A stretch of 64,000 bases of DNA, taken from Blepharisma japonicum (taxonomy: Eukaryota > Ciliophora > Heterotrichea > Heterotrichida > Blepharismidae). Where the stretch lies: contig CATKHK010000081.1 of the NCBI GenBank assembly GCA_949751835.1, forward strand, positions 1-64,000, read 5' to 3'. Position 1 is the first letter of the stretch, and every line of letters begins with the position of its first letter. Under the pieces are notes generated by a model that was not told the origin of the DNA, did not search any database, and saw nothing but the letters and a program-made list of their open reading frames with translations. The position numbers and the translations under genes are program-made. This document shows positions 43,001 through 53,524 of the stretch, piece by piece.

Positions 43001-43499
43001 TACCTTTTCAATGACCCCTTCTATTTTTTTCTCAGAAATTTCAACCTGAAAAAATGATCAAACTGGCTACCACGTCTCTCTACCTCATTCGCCAAGTGTA
43101 GGATCCACAATACCTACAGAAGAGTAAGAGCTATTTAGAATAAACTTTGAAGAATCTGTAAGAGTTTCTATTATTCTTGATGTAGGGGATGTAGTTTTGG
43201 TAACAAAACGTCAATACTCACAAACGCTTTTTTTATTATTTGGGACACTACTTGGCTCAGTGTTTGGGATTCTTCAAATAGGTGGAACTCTAATGGGGAA
43301 TGCAGAAGGTATTCAAGACAAAATAATAAAAAAGTGGAACGAATATATGTATATTCATAGAATTATAGGAACTGTGGAGAAATTTAAAAGGAATTTTGAC
43401 GTGCAAGATCCAGAAGAGATTATTCCTTCAGATCAGATCACTGAAGCTTATACCTTTGATGATTCAGATACTAAGAAAAGAAATAAAATAATAAAGTAG
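40029..43499 (+). CDS. Kelch-repeat, Cys-rich multi-membrane protein
   Basis: 1141 residues in four exons separated by three 15-nt introns, with about twelve TGA Trp codons. MERILLMVLFIPVLSLEISL is a signal peptide. Kelch motifs follow to about 640 (LINFGGLS, VLLYGGRT, YAIFGGLT, LYVWGGLS, VYSFGGTS, YVIFGGEN, IYLFGGHT, LLIVGGEQ, LYLFGGGD), forming one or two propellers outside the cell or in a vesicle lumen. A Cys-rich block (about 653-730, CAPCPEGHYSDTFGISECKKC and similar) resembles the ephrin-receptor/GCC2 repeat. Membrane helices lie near 765-785, 816-840 and 1050-1070, with a short charged cytosolic end. A receptor or adhesion protein is likely; the ligand is unknown. Confidence 0.85.
40538..40552 (+). 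other. 15-nt intron
   Basis: GTAAGATTTATGCAG, phase 2; the only intron here that ends CAG. Retention gives ATG TAA. Confidence 0.85.
41162..41176 (+). other. 15-nt intron
   Basis: GTAAATTATATTTAG, phase 2. Retention gives TTG TAA. Confidence 0.85.
43124..43138 (+). other. 15-nt intron
   Basis: GTAAGAGCTATTTAG, phase 2. Retention gives GAG TAA; splicing continues into the last membrane helix. Confidence 0.85.
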
Positions 43500-43618
43500 T
43501 ATTATTTTATTTAATAAATATTGATAGGCATTAACATTATAATAAAATCATAAAATACGTGTCATAAAATGAAGGTTTACACAGATTTTTGTGATCTTAC
43601 AAAATTTTTTCTTTACAA

Positions 43619-45775
43619 TTATGATGGCAAATATTTCATGATGGTTTTTATTAGTATTTCAGAACTGCAAGGCTTCATAAGGCACTCTTTCATTCCTGAA
43701 CTTAAACATAAAGAGACGTCAGATTCTGAAGTAAATGCAGTATATCCAATAACTGTTGGCAAGCTTCAAAGTTTTCCTTCAAAGTGCATTTCAACTATTA
43801 TTTTGGTGGCTTCTCAGCCATTGAGCTCTGGCATGCTTCCATCAATAATGATTAATTTATATGGCTTGCCTAGCTCATTTGCTTTTATAACTTTATCTAT
43901 TACTTCAGCGCCTGTACAAGCTTCATGGTAAGGGATATTATGCTGCCTTAAAAGTGTACCCAAAATGATCCTATTGAAATCATTGTCATCTGCTATCAAA
44001 ACTTGTACAGTCTCTTTTGAATGTTTAATAGTGTTAAAATCCCTTATAGATAGCGTAGAAAACTCGCTGAATGAATCATCTAGACATAATTCGTCATAAC
44101 TTAAAGAATTTGCTTGATTTCTCTCATGGATATTTATTGAAAAGCTAAAAATTGAGCCTTTGCCAAACTCTGAATAAACGTCGATTGCGTCATTGCCAAG
44201 TTCTTTTGCAATTCTGTTTGATATTACTAGTCCAAGGCCACATCCATGAGGATTAATTGACTGAGTCATACCTGATTTGAATTCTTTGAACAGATTGTAT
44301 AGGTTTTCCTCAGAAATACCAATTCCTGTATCTTTTACCATTACTTTTAGCCTTGAATTCAGATCTAAAGAGCAAATCACCTCTATTTTCCCTTTAAGGG
44401 TAAACTTTAGTGCGTTGCTCAATAAATTCAGAATAATTTGGCTGAGCCTAAGTGGATCAGTATAAATATAACTTGGCAAGCTTGGGTCAATTCTTTTGAT
44501 AATTTGAATGCCTTTCTTTTCAGCTTGAATTTGGATTAGCTGGATTGTACTATTAATAACTTCATTTAACATAAATTTTGATTTTTGCACTGTAAATGCT
44601 CCTGCAAGCATTTTTGAATAGTCCAGCAGGTCATTTACAAGCGAAATTAGGAGCTTTGAAGAGACTAAAATCATGTTAAGCTTGTCTTGGTTCGATTTTT
44701 TTGAAACTACAGCATGGTCATTCATTAGCTCTTCAGTTAAAAATGTAATTGCGTTAATAGGGGTTCTCAACTCATGTGATACAGATCTCAAAAGCACATT
44801 TTTTAATTTATTATCAGACATGGTCTGTTCAAATTGGATGATGATGTTTGCATCTCTGACCGTCAATAAAATACTGTCATGACGCTCTCATATGACTTTT
44901 TGCCCCTTTATTTCCAAAATAAAATTTCCAGCCTTGCATAAACCTAATATAACTTCTTCGTTTACACCTAAATGTTTGATTATGTTAAGGTCATCTATTA
45001 ATTTCTTTGAGTTTGACAAATTACAGTATTTTTTCCCTTCAACATACTCCAAGCTTGATAATATTTCTATCACTTCATTTGGTTGGCAATTTAACAGCCT
45101 GGTTAAATTGTGATTTGAGTATAAAGTTTCGCTATCCTCACCTAAAACAATAATCCCATCAGTAATTAAACTGAAAATCACGCTTAGCCTGCTTTTTGTA
45201 TCTTCAAGGTTTTTTCTTGAGATGAACCTTTCGTAAGATCTTGATCTCAAAAAGTATGAGTTCAGGTTATATAGGAAAATTATTAAGAATGCTACAATGT
45301 GAGGCATATAATCTGCACTTAGAACAAGCTCTCCGAGAAAATATTTGTTATAATTCCAAAAAAGCAAGTGCTTTAAGATGACAAGGCTTTTTATTCAGCT
45401 TCCTTGAATAAACGGGAGCTCAAAGCTGTTAATAAAGACAAGAGATAGCATTTCAAATAGTATCCCAGTTGATTTTCATTCATTATTTCCTTGGAGCCAT
45501 AAAATGCAGCAATTAAATTCTGAAAATCCAATTGAAAAAAGAGATTTGGCCAAATGGCCTTTTTTCCCAAAAAACCAGACCAAACTGCAATTCACTGAAT
45601 GTATTATTAAGTAAGGTGTGTTCATAATGGCTATATCAAGACCATTTGGGATTATTGTAAGACAAGTAATAATTAAGGCAACTGCTGCATATCATAAAGA
45701 ATATGAATATTTCCTGAGAACTTGGTATTTTTCGCTGACTTCTTCGTCCCATCATTGATAGTAAAGCTTTTCCAT
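43619..45775 (-). CDS. Hybrid histidine kinase 1 (membrane, PAS-like, HisKA, HATPase, receiver)
   Basis: 718 residues, no intron, many TGA Trp codons that cut it into pieces under the standard code. It begins MEKLYYQWWDEEVSEKYQVL. Five or six hydrophobic segments occupy about 25-195. A PAS-like linker follows (SLITDGIIVLGEDSETLYSN). Phospho-acceptor His334 lies in SVSHELRTP; the ATPase N-box is QIILNLLSNALKFT, G1 is DTGIGISEE and G2 is GCGLGLVISN. A receiver domain ends the protein, with LIADDNDFNR and phospho-acceptor Asp645 in IIIDGSMPELNG. It is thus a complete hybrid kinase; the signal sensed by the membrane part is unknown. The closest relative in the window is kinase 3. Confidence 0.92.
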
Positions 45776-46453
45776 ATCTTATGTTTATATTAGAATAATA
45801 AAAATCCTTCTAGTAAAATCATTTTGTGCATTTATAAATGCGAAGTTGTATTAAATTAATAAGCGCAAATATTTCAACAAACAAAATAATATTTCTTTTG
45901 TGGATTGAAATGTACCGAATGATTAGCATTTTTAATTATTTATATTATTGAAATTTGGAATTTAATTTTGAACCAAAATTATCATTTACTCCATTTCTTA
46001 TTAAAATAATCAACTTCTATGCCTTATTTCATAATAGCTCAATAAAGGACAAATTTTAAAAATTTTGTAATTAAATAATGGTATTTAAGCTAATTTAAAT
46101 ATAAGGAAATCTGAAACTTAATTTCTGAAAGCAAAGCTAATCATAAAAGAAGTCAAATTTATATGTACTATAAAGCGCAACTTATTCGCCGATGTTTGAA
46201 GTCTAAATAATTATTCTGTGCTCCAATATAAATTTTGTTATTTACGATGCTCAAGTTCCATTTCTTTTTAAGAATGAGAAATAACTTGAGCTTTTATTAG
46301 TTTTCTGAGAATTTATTTTTCTAAGCTATATCTAGAGTTTCAATCCTGCTTGGAAAAATCAAAATTTTAACAGTAAAATCAAAATTGCCTTCCTAGTTTT
46401 TCAATCAGAATTTTTACTCATCACTCATTTTAAAGATATTAAAACTCATTCTT
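45776..46453. other. AT-rich intergenic region
   Basis: 5' flank of hybrid kinase 1. A 39-codon frame (45810-45929, minus) is hydrophobic but not supported. Otherwise no gene. Confidence 0.45.
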
Positions 46454-46783
46454 TTAGAAGGAATTATCTTTAAAAAAACAAATAAGGGCCAAAGTTATAT
46501 CTCCGCATCTGCAAACTACAACTTCTAGAAGCAAATTAAAAAAGATAACTTTTTCAAAATAGAAAAGAAACTTATTATCTTGATTATTGACTTCAACCAA
46601 AAAAATTCATGCAATAAACCAACTCATAATAAAATATAATGCAGCTTCCGTTATCAATGAAGCTCTAATTATATCCATTAGCAAAATGATCTTTGCACTT
46701 AGAGTGTCAATAAGCAAATAATGAAATACACCATAATAAAACAGCGTAACTCAAAAAATCAACACAAAATTTTTTAAAGCCAT
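46454..46783 (-). CDS. Small multi-pass membrane protein
   Basis: 109 residues, ATG at 46783, TAA at 46454; two TGA Trp codons break the frame under the standard code, so it is easily missed. MALKNFVLIFWVTLFYYGVF starts the first of three or four hydrophobic helices (others near 32-42, 45-65 and 76-104 with CRCGDITLALICFF). It sits between two divergent hybrid kinases that have similar membrane parts, so it might be a fragment of such a kinase, though no kinase-specific motif remains. No family recognised. Confidence 0.5.
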
Positions 46784-47018
46784 TCCTTGGAATAGCTCAA
46801 TTAATTATTGTTTTCCCATCTGAAATTTTCCTATCGTTAAATATATGATTTCTTCCTAGGCATATGCATTTTTTGCATCAATTTTTACTTATAATTCATT
46901 TTAAAAACTATTCTAATGACAGCCTCTTCCATTATTAAAATATTAAACCAGACACAATTCCTTTATAATGTATCCATATTTCAGGGCCAAATTACTTGCT
47001 GGCAAACTGAAAAAGAAA

Positions 47019-49202
47019 ATGACTGAAATCCAAGATTTGTGATGGGCACAAGAAATTGAAAACCTATATAAACTCCTAGAAAGATTCAGCGTATTTTCTA
47101 CAGTCTTAAGCGTTCTATTTAGGTTTTTTTGCTTTTTTTGACATTTTGAATATTTTTCTCACTCAAGTTCTATCACTTTCCCTTTAGCAAGTATATTCTC
47201 AGTTGGTGTTGTAAAATATTTTTCTAATAAATCAGTTAGATGCAAAGCTTTGGTTTTGCTTTTGTACTCAGAAACCCTTAATTTTCTATTTAGATATGAG
47301 GCGAAATTTATACAAGAAAACCAAAAAGAGCTACTGGAAACTATTTCGTTCCTTGTGGTGCTTCTTTTTCAGCTAGCAATGGTTAAAAATAAGCTCTATT
47401 TCAATATCTTGCTTTTAAAGTACATGTATGTTTGGTTTATTAGTGATTTATTCATCAGAAATGGGCAAGATGTCTCCATCTATTACTGCCATTTGATGAT
47501 TATCATTATTTGTTTTATCAATGTTTTGCACTCCCACTCAATAAAGATCTCTTTTGAAAGGTTTATATCTAGGAATGAACTTGAAATTTCGAAAAACAGG
47601 CTCAACACAATCAAAGAATCTTTCTCCGATGGAATTATCATAATTTCCCAAGACCTCAAAATCCAATTCTATAATCCTAGAGTTCTTCAAATTTTGGCAA
47701 CAACTCCTGACAATCTTTTTAACACTCTTTCATCAGCTCATTATATAGAAAATAGAAAAGTCTCGAACTTTATCCCAACGAACGAACTAATTGTTGATAT
47801 TTCTTATTTATTAAACAACAGTGAGCAAACTGAAATAGTTCTTGGGATAACTCAGATTGGGCAATCCAATTTGGAGTGAAGGGCAATGCAAATAGAATGG
47901 GAAAATCTGAAGGCGGTATTTCTTACAGTAAGAAATGTAAATCATTTAATAGAGCTTGAGAAAAAAGTTGCCTGTGACCAAATGAAAACTTTACTGTTGA
48001 GGTCTGTTTCACATGAGCTTAGAACTCCTCTTAACTCTATACTGCATTTTACTGAAGACTTGATTAAAGACGCAAAAGATTGAAGAGGGGAAGAAGCAAA
48101 AAAATTGAAAATGATTTATATTTCAGGACAACAAATGTTGGCACTTATAAGCGATTTGCTTGATTATTCTCAAATTTTGATTGGAGTTTTTTCGGTTCAT
48201 AAGACATATTGCAATTTGAGAGAAATTATACAAAATGCGTGCGAGTTGTTTAAATTTCAAATTGAGAAAAAAAATTTGTTTGTTACTTATAGAATAGATC
48301 CAAGCCTCCCTGATATGATTTATACAGATCATTTGAGATTTAGTCAAATTATATTGAATTTGCTTAGTAATGCTATAAAATATACGTTAGAGGGTAAAAT
48401 CGAAATTACATGCACCCTCACATCAAAGAATTCGATGAAATGCTACATTGAAGACACAGGAATCGGAATTGAAGAGTCAGCTATGAAAAACATGTTTAGA
48501 TTTATGAAAACCTCCAATGTCCCAAATTTAGGTCCAAAAGGAAATGGCATAGGCCTTTATATTTCAAATCTCTTAAGCAGGCAGCTAGGAAATAAGTCTA
48601 TTAAAGTCAAGTCAAGTATTGGAAAAGGTTCAGTTTTTTATTTTAAAGTCGATATTTTTGAGAATTTCTCCCCAAGCGAAATTCTTGATAAAATTGAGTC
48701 AAATGATAACGAAAATATTTTACCAATATCAATACCAAGTAATTATATTAAAAAAGAAGAACCTAAAGATGTTCTTATTGTTGATGATACAGAATTTAAT
48801 CTTGAGATATTAAGCTCTATATTATCAAGCGGAGATGTCAAATATGACGAAGCTTCAAATGGGAAGGAAGCAGTTGAAAAAGTCCTGAAAAAGGATAATG
48901 CTGATCAACCTTATAAGCTAATTGTGATGGATTGCGAAATGCCAGAAATGAATGGATGGGAGGCTTCTCGGTATATTAATCTACTTTATAGGCAAGGGAA
49001 AATTAAGTATTTGCCACATATTGTGGGATATTCAGCATATTGCTCAGACGAAGATATTAAGCTCTGCTACCAAAGTGGAATGATAGAGTTTTTACCAAAG
49101 CCTTGCTCTCCTGATAAAATTTTAAATACTCTTAAAAAGTTTTATATGTATAAAGTTATATTAATTTCCATATTTTTACTGAGTTATCCAAGCCTGCTGT
49201 AA
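47019..49202 (+). CDS. Hybrid histidine kinase 2
   Basis: 727 residues from MTEIQDLWWAQEIENLYKLL, chosen because it lines up with the MExLYYQWW starts of the paralogues; an ATG at 46968 in the same frame would add 17 residues. Hydrophobic segments to about 180, PAS-like segment (ESFSDGIIIISQDLKIQFYN), His332 in SVSHELRTP, N-box QIILNLLSNAIKYT, DTGIGIEES, GNGIGLYISN, and a receiver with VLIVDDTEFN and Asp638 in VMDCEMPEMNG. After the receiver it has an extra hydrophobic tail (KVILISIFLLSYPSLL) absent from the other kinases; this tail is antisense to the end of the WD40 gene. Two TGA codons are read as Trp between 47877 and 48083. Confidence 0.9.
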
Positions 49203-51552
49203 TAAAAATGTTTTGTGATTTTGAAACATCAACTAAATTAAGCCCGAAAATATTTTTTTTATATTTTTTTAATGATTCATGAATTAATATAGTCAAAGTC
49301 CCATCAAAAGAATTTCATAATAGAAAATTGTTACTCTTTGTAAATAATAATGAGGAAGCATTATCAGTTTGAATTTTTTTTGAAATTTCTCCCGAACTAA
49401 CTTTTCAAATTACAATTTGTCTATCTTGGTTAACAGTTGCGATATACTCTTCACTTAAAGAAAATGAAAGTGACAATAATTTTGAATTATCTCCATGTAA
49501 GAGTTTCATTTTTGAGCCAGATTCCGCTTTTCATATGACGATTTGGTTTTTAAATGAATGGCACGCTGCAATATATTTATATAAAGGAGAAATTACAATT
49601 GGAGCTTTACAATATGAAGATTCAGCAAATCTTTTTCAAATATTTGGATTGTTAATATCTATAATCTTTATAGCGTTTTTTATCATAAAAATAATAGAAT
49701 TTCCTTTGCCAGAGTAAAATATATGAGAAATACTATCAAAAATTCCTGTAATTTCCTTTACTTGGGTCAAAGTTTTCAATTCTCATATGCATATCTTTCA
49801 TCTCATTGTTGCTGCGAGAAATTGCCCGCATGGAGAAAAAGCCATGGCTGTAATATTTTTAACTGGAACTATTCCTTCTAATTTATTTTCTTCAATATTT
49901 CATAAAGCGAATTCTTTATTCTTGCATAAAGTGGCAGCATACTTGTTGTCTGGAGAGATTAGAGCCATTGATATTGAATTTGTATATCATTGAGCATTTT
50001 TTGATTTCATTAACCTGTTTAAAATAAAAATCTTGATTTTATCATTTGATCCAGCCGAAGTCAAATATTTCCTACAAGGCGAAAAGCAAAGCGTGTCAAT
50101 ATTATGGCCTAATCTTCTAAAAACTTTAGTTTCTTTCCACTTCATTAAGCTCCATATCCTTATATTGTAATTTTTATCACAATAAGCCATATATTTGCCA
50201 CAGCCTGAGAAAACAATTGGGATAAAATAATCAAAAATTCCAAAATTCATAATTTTCTCATCTGAAATTATGTCTCATAAAGAAATACCTTCATATTTGA
50301 CTGATGCTAAATATCTTTCATTATTTAAAATATGAATTGAAACAATTTCTTGGTCATCTTCTAATGTCGAAACAATTTTTGTTGAATTTACTTCCCATTT
50401 GATTATTCAGCGGTCATAGCCACAACTAATTATATATGTATCTGATAAAATAAATTTAGCTACTAAAACACTACTTCTATGTGCTGTAAACACTTTAATT
50501 GGCTCAATTGCAGAAATATCCCACATTTTTATCTTGCTATCACAGCCACATGAAATTAAATATTTTTCACTACTTGAAAATTCTATAGAATTTATTAAAT
50601 CTCCATGGAGAAAAGAGTTAATGGTAGTCATCAATTCCAGATTTCATAATGTTATGATATGCTGATTATCTACAGTTCCAATTATTTTTCATGTTTTGGA
50701 AAATGCAAGATAAGAAACACTTGACAGCTGAATAAATTTTGATTTTTGCTGAGTTTCTATATCTCAAAAAGTTAGTATTGAATCAGTGTATAAAGTTGCA
50801 ATAAATCTTCCATCTGGAGAGTAAAAAAGCTTGGAAATATTAATTTTATTTGCAGAAAAAATAATTTGGCCAAATTCAACTGTTTCCATATTGCAATTTT
50901 TAAAACTTGAGTTATAGATATTCGATTGAATAAGATTTACTCCACAAAAACTGCAGCCGTCGAATTCTGAATTTATAATTAACGATCCTGACAAATCTGC
51001 ACCAGAAATTTTAATGCCTCTCATATCTTTATCTATAAATTCGAAATCTGAATAGTTTAAAATGGTCACTAAATTGCTTGATAGGAAATTATTGTTTATC
51101 GTATCCTTTGTCATAAGCAAAATTTTAAATAATTTAGATTTCATTTCACATGTAATGCCAGGTTTAATTTTTGATAAAATTTTGTGGTGTTTAGATAAAT
51201 TGAGCTTATTGAGATAGCTTGCCATAAATTCATTGAGCTTCCTCCAAGATGATAAATCAGTAGAAATTTTTTGAGCAAGGAGTTTATTTAGCTGATTATG
51301 GCTGAATTTAATGCTCTTTTGCTTTAAATAATCAAAAGACGAGAATATTGAATAATCTGAGCAACTATGCGAAGATAAATCTTTTTTTGATAATGCTAAT
51401 CAAATTTTAGATCGGCTTAAAGAATATTTTTCGTTTTTTGGAATTCATTTGCTTTTTATAAGGTTTTCATAGCTGTAAAAATCTACTATAAGCTTCTCAC
51501 TGATTTTTGGTTGATTTTTCTCTCATACATTGTCTTTACTATTAAACTCCAT
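49156..51552 (-). CDS. Pentapeptide-repeat plus WD40 protein
   Basis: 798 residues, no intron, about fourteen TGA Trp codons. Residues 1-150 are helical. A pentapeptide-repeat patch follows (about 165-225: GIKISGADLSGSLIINSEFD, then GCSFCGVNLIQSNIYNSSFK). The rest is a WD40 array of about eleven to thirteen blades (e.g. EKYLISCGCDSKIKMWDI, TYIISCGYDRWIIKWEV, KYLTSAGSNDKIKIFIL, QFLAATMRWKICIWEL, EYIATVNQDRQIVIWKV, NIFITAGLDNSVKIWKLI at the end), probably two propellers. Pentapeptide plus WD40 is a layout seen in bacterial and some protist scaffold proteins. The last 47 bases overlap the end of kinase 2 on the other strand. Function unknown. Confidence 0.85.
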
Positions 51553-51682
51553 ATAGTTATTAATTATTAATTACTAGTCTTAATTATTTAAAACTATTTT
51601 ATAATTCCTAAAAAAAGTATTTTTCAATGAAATGACCAATTTTAATATATCAAGACTTTGATTTATTACTTTACTATGACAA

Positions 51683-53287
51683 TTAAAACTGAAAAAGATC
51701 GGTATAGTCAACAAGTCCACCTCCTCCACCTCTTCTGTCTCTACCTCTAATTCCGCTTTCTTCTCCTTCATTCATTTCCACGTCTGGCCTTTGCTTGCCT
51801 TTTGAAATCTTAGGAATTCGCTTAAATACAATTTCATCATGCTCAATCTGCTTAACAAGAATCCCATACCCCACCTCATGTTCAATAACATCACTGATTT
51901 CCCTTACAATAAAAGGTGTTTCATTGTCTTGTATCCAAATATCCCCTTCATCAGTTTTTAGCAAAAACTCTGATAAATTCGCTAAAGTGTGAATTTCTTT
52001 TATTTGGCTTAAAGTTACATAATTGTATAATGTTCCTTTAGGGTTTGCAATATAAATTGTTTTACTTGCAGTTATCAAAATTATCAACTGTTTTGAATTG
52101 GTCTTTATTACTTCATAAACTTTTCTAAAGCTTATCATTTGTTCTCCTGGGATTCCGTGCACTGCTTTAATTTTCCCAAAAATCAAATTATTTTTCATTT
52201 CTTGGCCTTCATAGTCTTCTTTTTTGGTAATTTCTAACATCTCCTTTTCAGTACTTACAAGTTTAATTTCAAGGAATTCTTCAGTTTTTAAATAATAAAG
52301 TGTTTTAATTGCATTAATTGCATCAAGAGTCCTAGGTGTCAGAATTCTCAGACATTCACTGCCTTCTTCTTCTTTTATATGAAGCGCAAAACTTTGATTA
52401 CCTGACTGTTGGTATATTTTATCAATCGTTGATAAAAGAATCCTTCTTCTAAGAGATTTGAAATTATTAGGGGTTACTATATATAATGCTTCTGTTGAAA
52501 ATAAAAGTCATCGCTTTTGTTTTATTCCATATCGATTTTCCTTTTTTATAGGTAAATAGCCATCGACTTCTTCCTCTACGACTTCATCTTTAGTTTTAAA
52601 TTGCAAAAACAGCCAAGAAATCTCACGTTGTAGCTTTTGGTCTAATTGCAGAACATCGTCGATTTGATATTTTGGCGCTTCTACTAAGATGAGATTTTCT
52701 GATTTTTTATCTCTTAAAGTATCTTCTTTATCAAAAATAATTGAATTGGTTGATATTTGCTGGCTTGGAAGTCCTTGGATGTTGCTGTCATTAATAGATG
52801 CTATAGATTTTTGCTCATTAAAAGTATTATTTAAGGATTCGTATTCGTTTTTCTCTTCTGGAATTACAATCAAGCTCTTTGATGCTAAGTTTGCGATAGG
52901 TGAAATATTGCCAATTGTTTTGGGAAATTTTTTAGAAAATGATTTGTCGTTTGCAGAGAGCTGGGGACTGTGATATGGACCTTTAATGCCTTTATTACCG
53001 TCATGCAATATCTCTTTTTGATCTTTCAGTTTTGATTTTTCAATAATTTCACTCTTCGGGGCTAAATTTGGTTTTCCTTCTTTATTAGATGTATCATTCA
53101 GCTTTATTTTCTTTTGTTTTTTTCTCGATAAGTTTTGGCTTGATTTTGAGATTTTTTGATTTTCTGTAATTTTGGCTATTTTTTGGATCTTCAAGGTTTC
53201 ATTTGATGGTTTGTTTAAATTTTCATTTTCAGAAAATTTTAAGGCTTGCCTTGAAGAAAAGCAGCAATAATTTGCTTGATTTCCCAT
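51683..53287 (-). CDS. Myosin-I tail (TH1)-like protein with myristoylation signal
   Basis: 534 residues, one TGA Trp (KQKRWLLFSTEALYIVTPNN). The start MGNQANYCCFSSRQ has Gly2 and a Cys pair, a typical N-myristoylation plus palmitoylation signal. Residues 15-210 are Lys/Ser/Asn-rich and disordered. The rest resembles the class I myosin TH1 membrane-binding domain in two halves (LFSTEALYIVTPNNFKSLRRRIL-type strand pattern, then FRKVYEVIKTNSKQLIILIT and SKTIYIANPKGTLYNYVTLS). The end is Gly/Arg-rich. No motor domain is present, so it would be a separate lipid-binding adaptor. The family call is by pattern. Confidence 0.65.
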
Positions 53288-53524
53288 TATAAATTTCCAT
53301 TATATTATCAAGAAATTAATTATGTTTTGTCGAATTTGAAATACCATAATAATGATTGAATCTTAAAAATTATTTCCTCATGAAAACTGCATTTATGCGA
53401 CAATTAATAAAATATTCAACATTAAAAATAAAAATGATAAAGAAATACCTCATTTTAATGTAATTAGCCACATTTATAATTATTGTCAATAAAATATAAT
53501 TTCACTTTCAGACATAAAATAAAC

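Noticed and set aside
45810-45929. 39-codon hydrophobic frame before kinase 1
   Set aside because: Short frames are frequent when only two stops exist in AT-rich DNA; no similarity to the kinase start or to a family.
43619-49202. Kinase fragments as separate split two-component genes
   Set aside because: The breaks are all TGA; reading them as Trp gives single full-length hybrid kinases.
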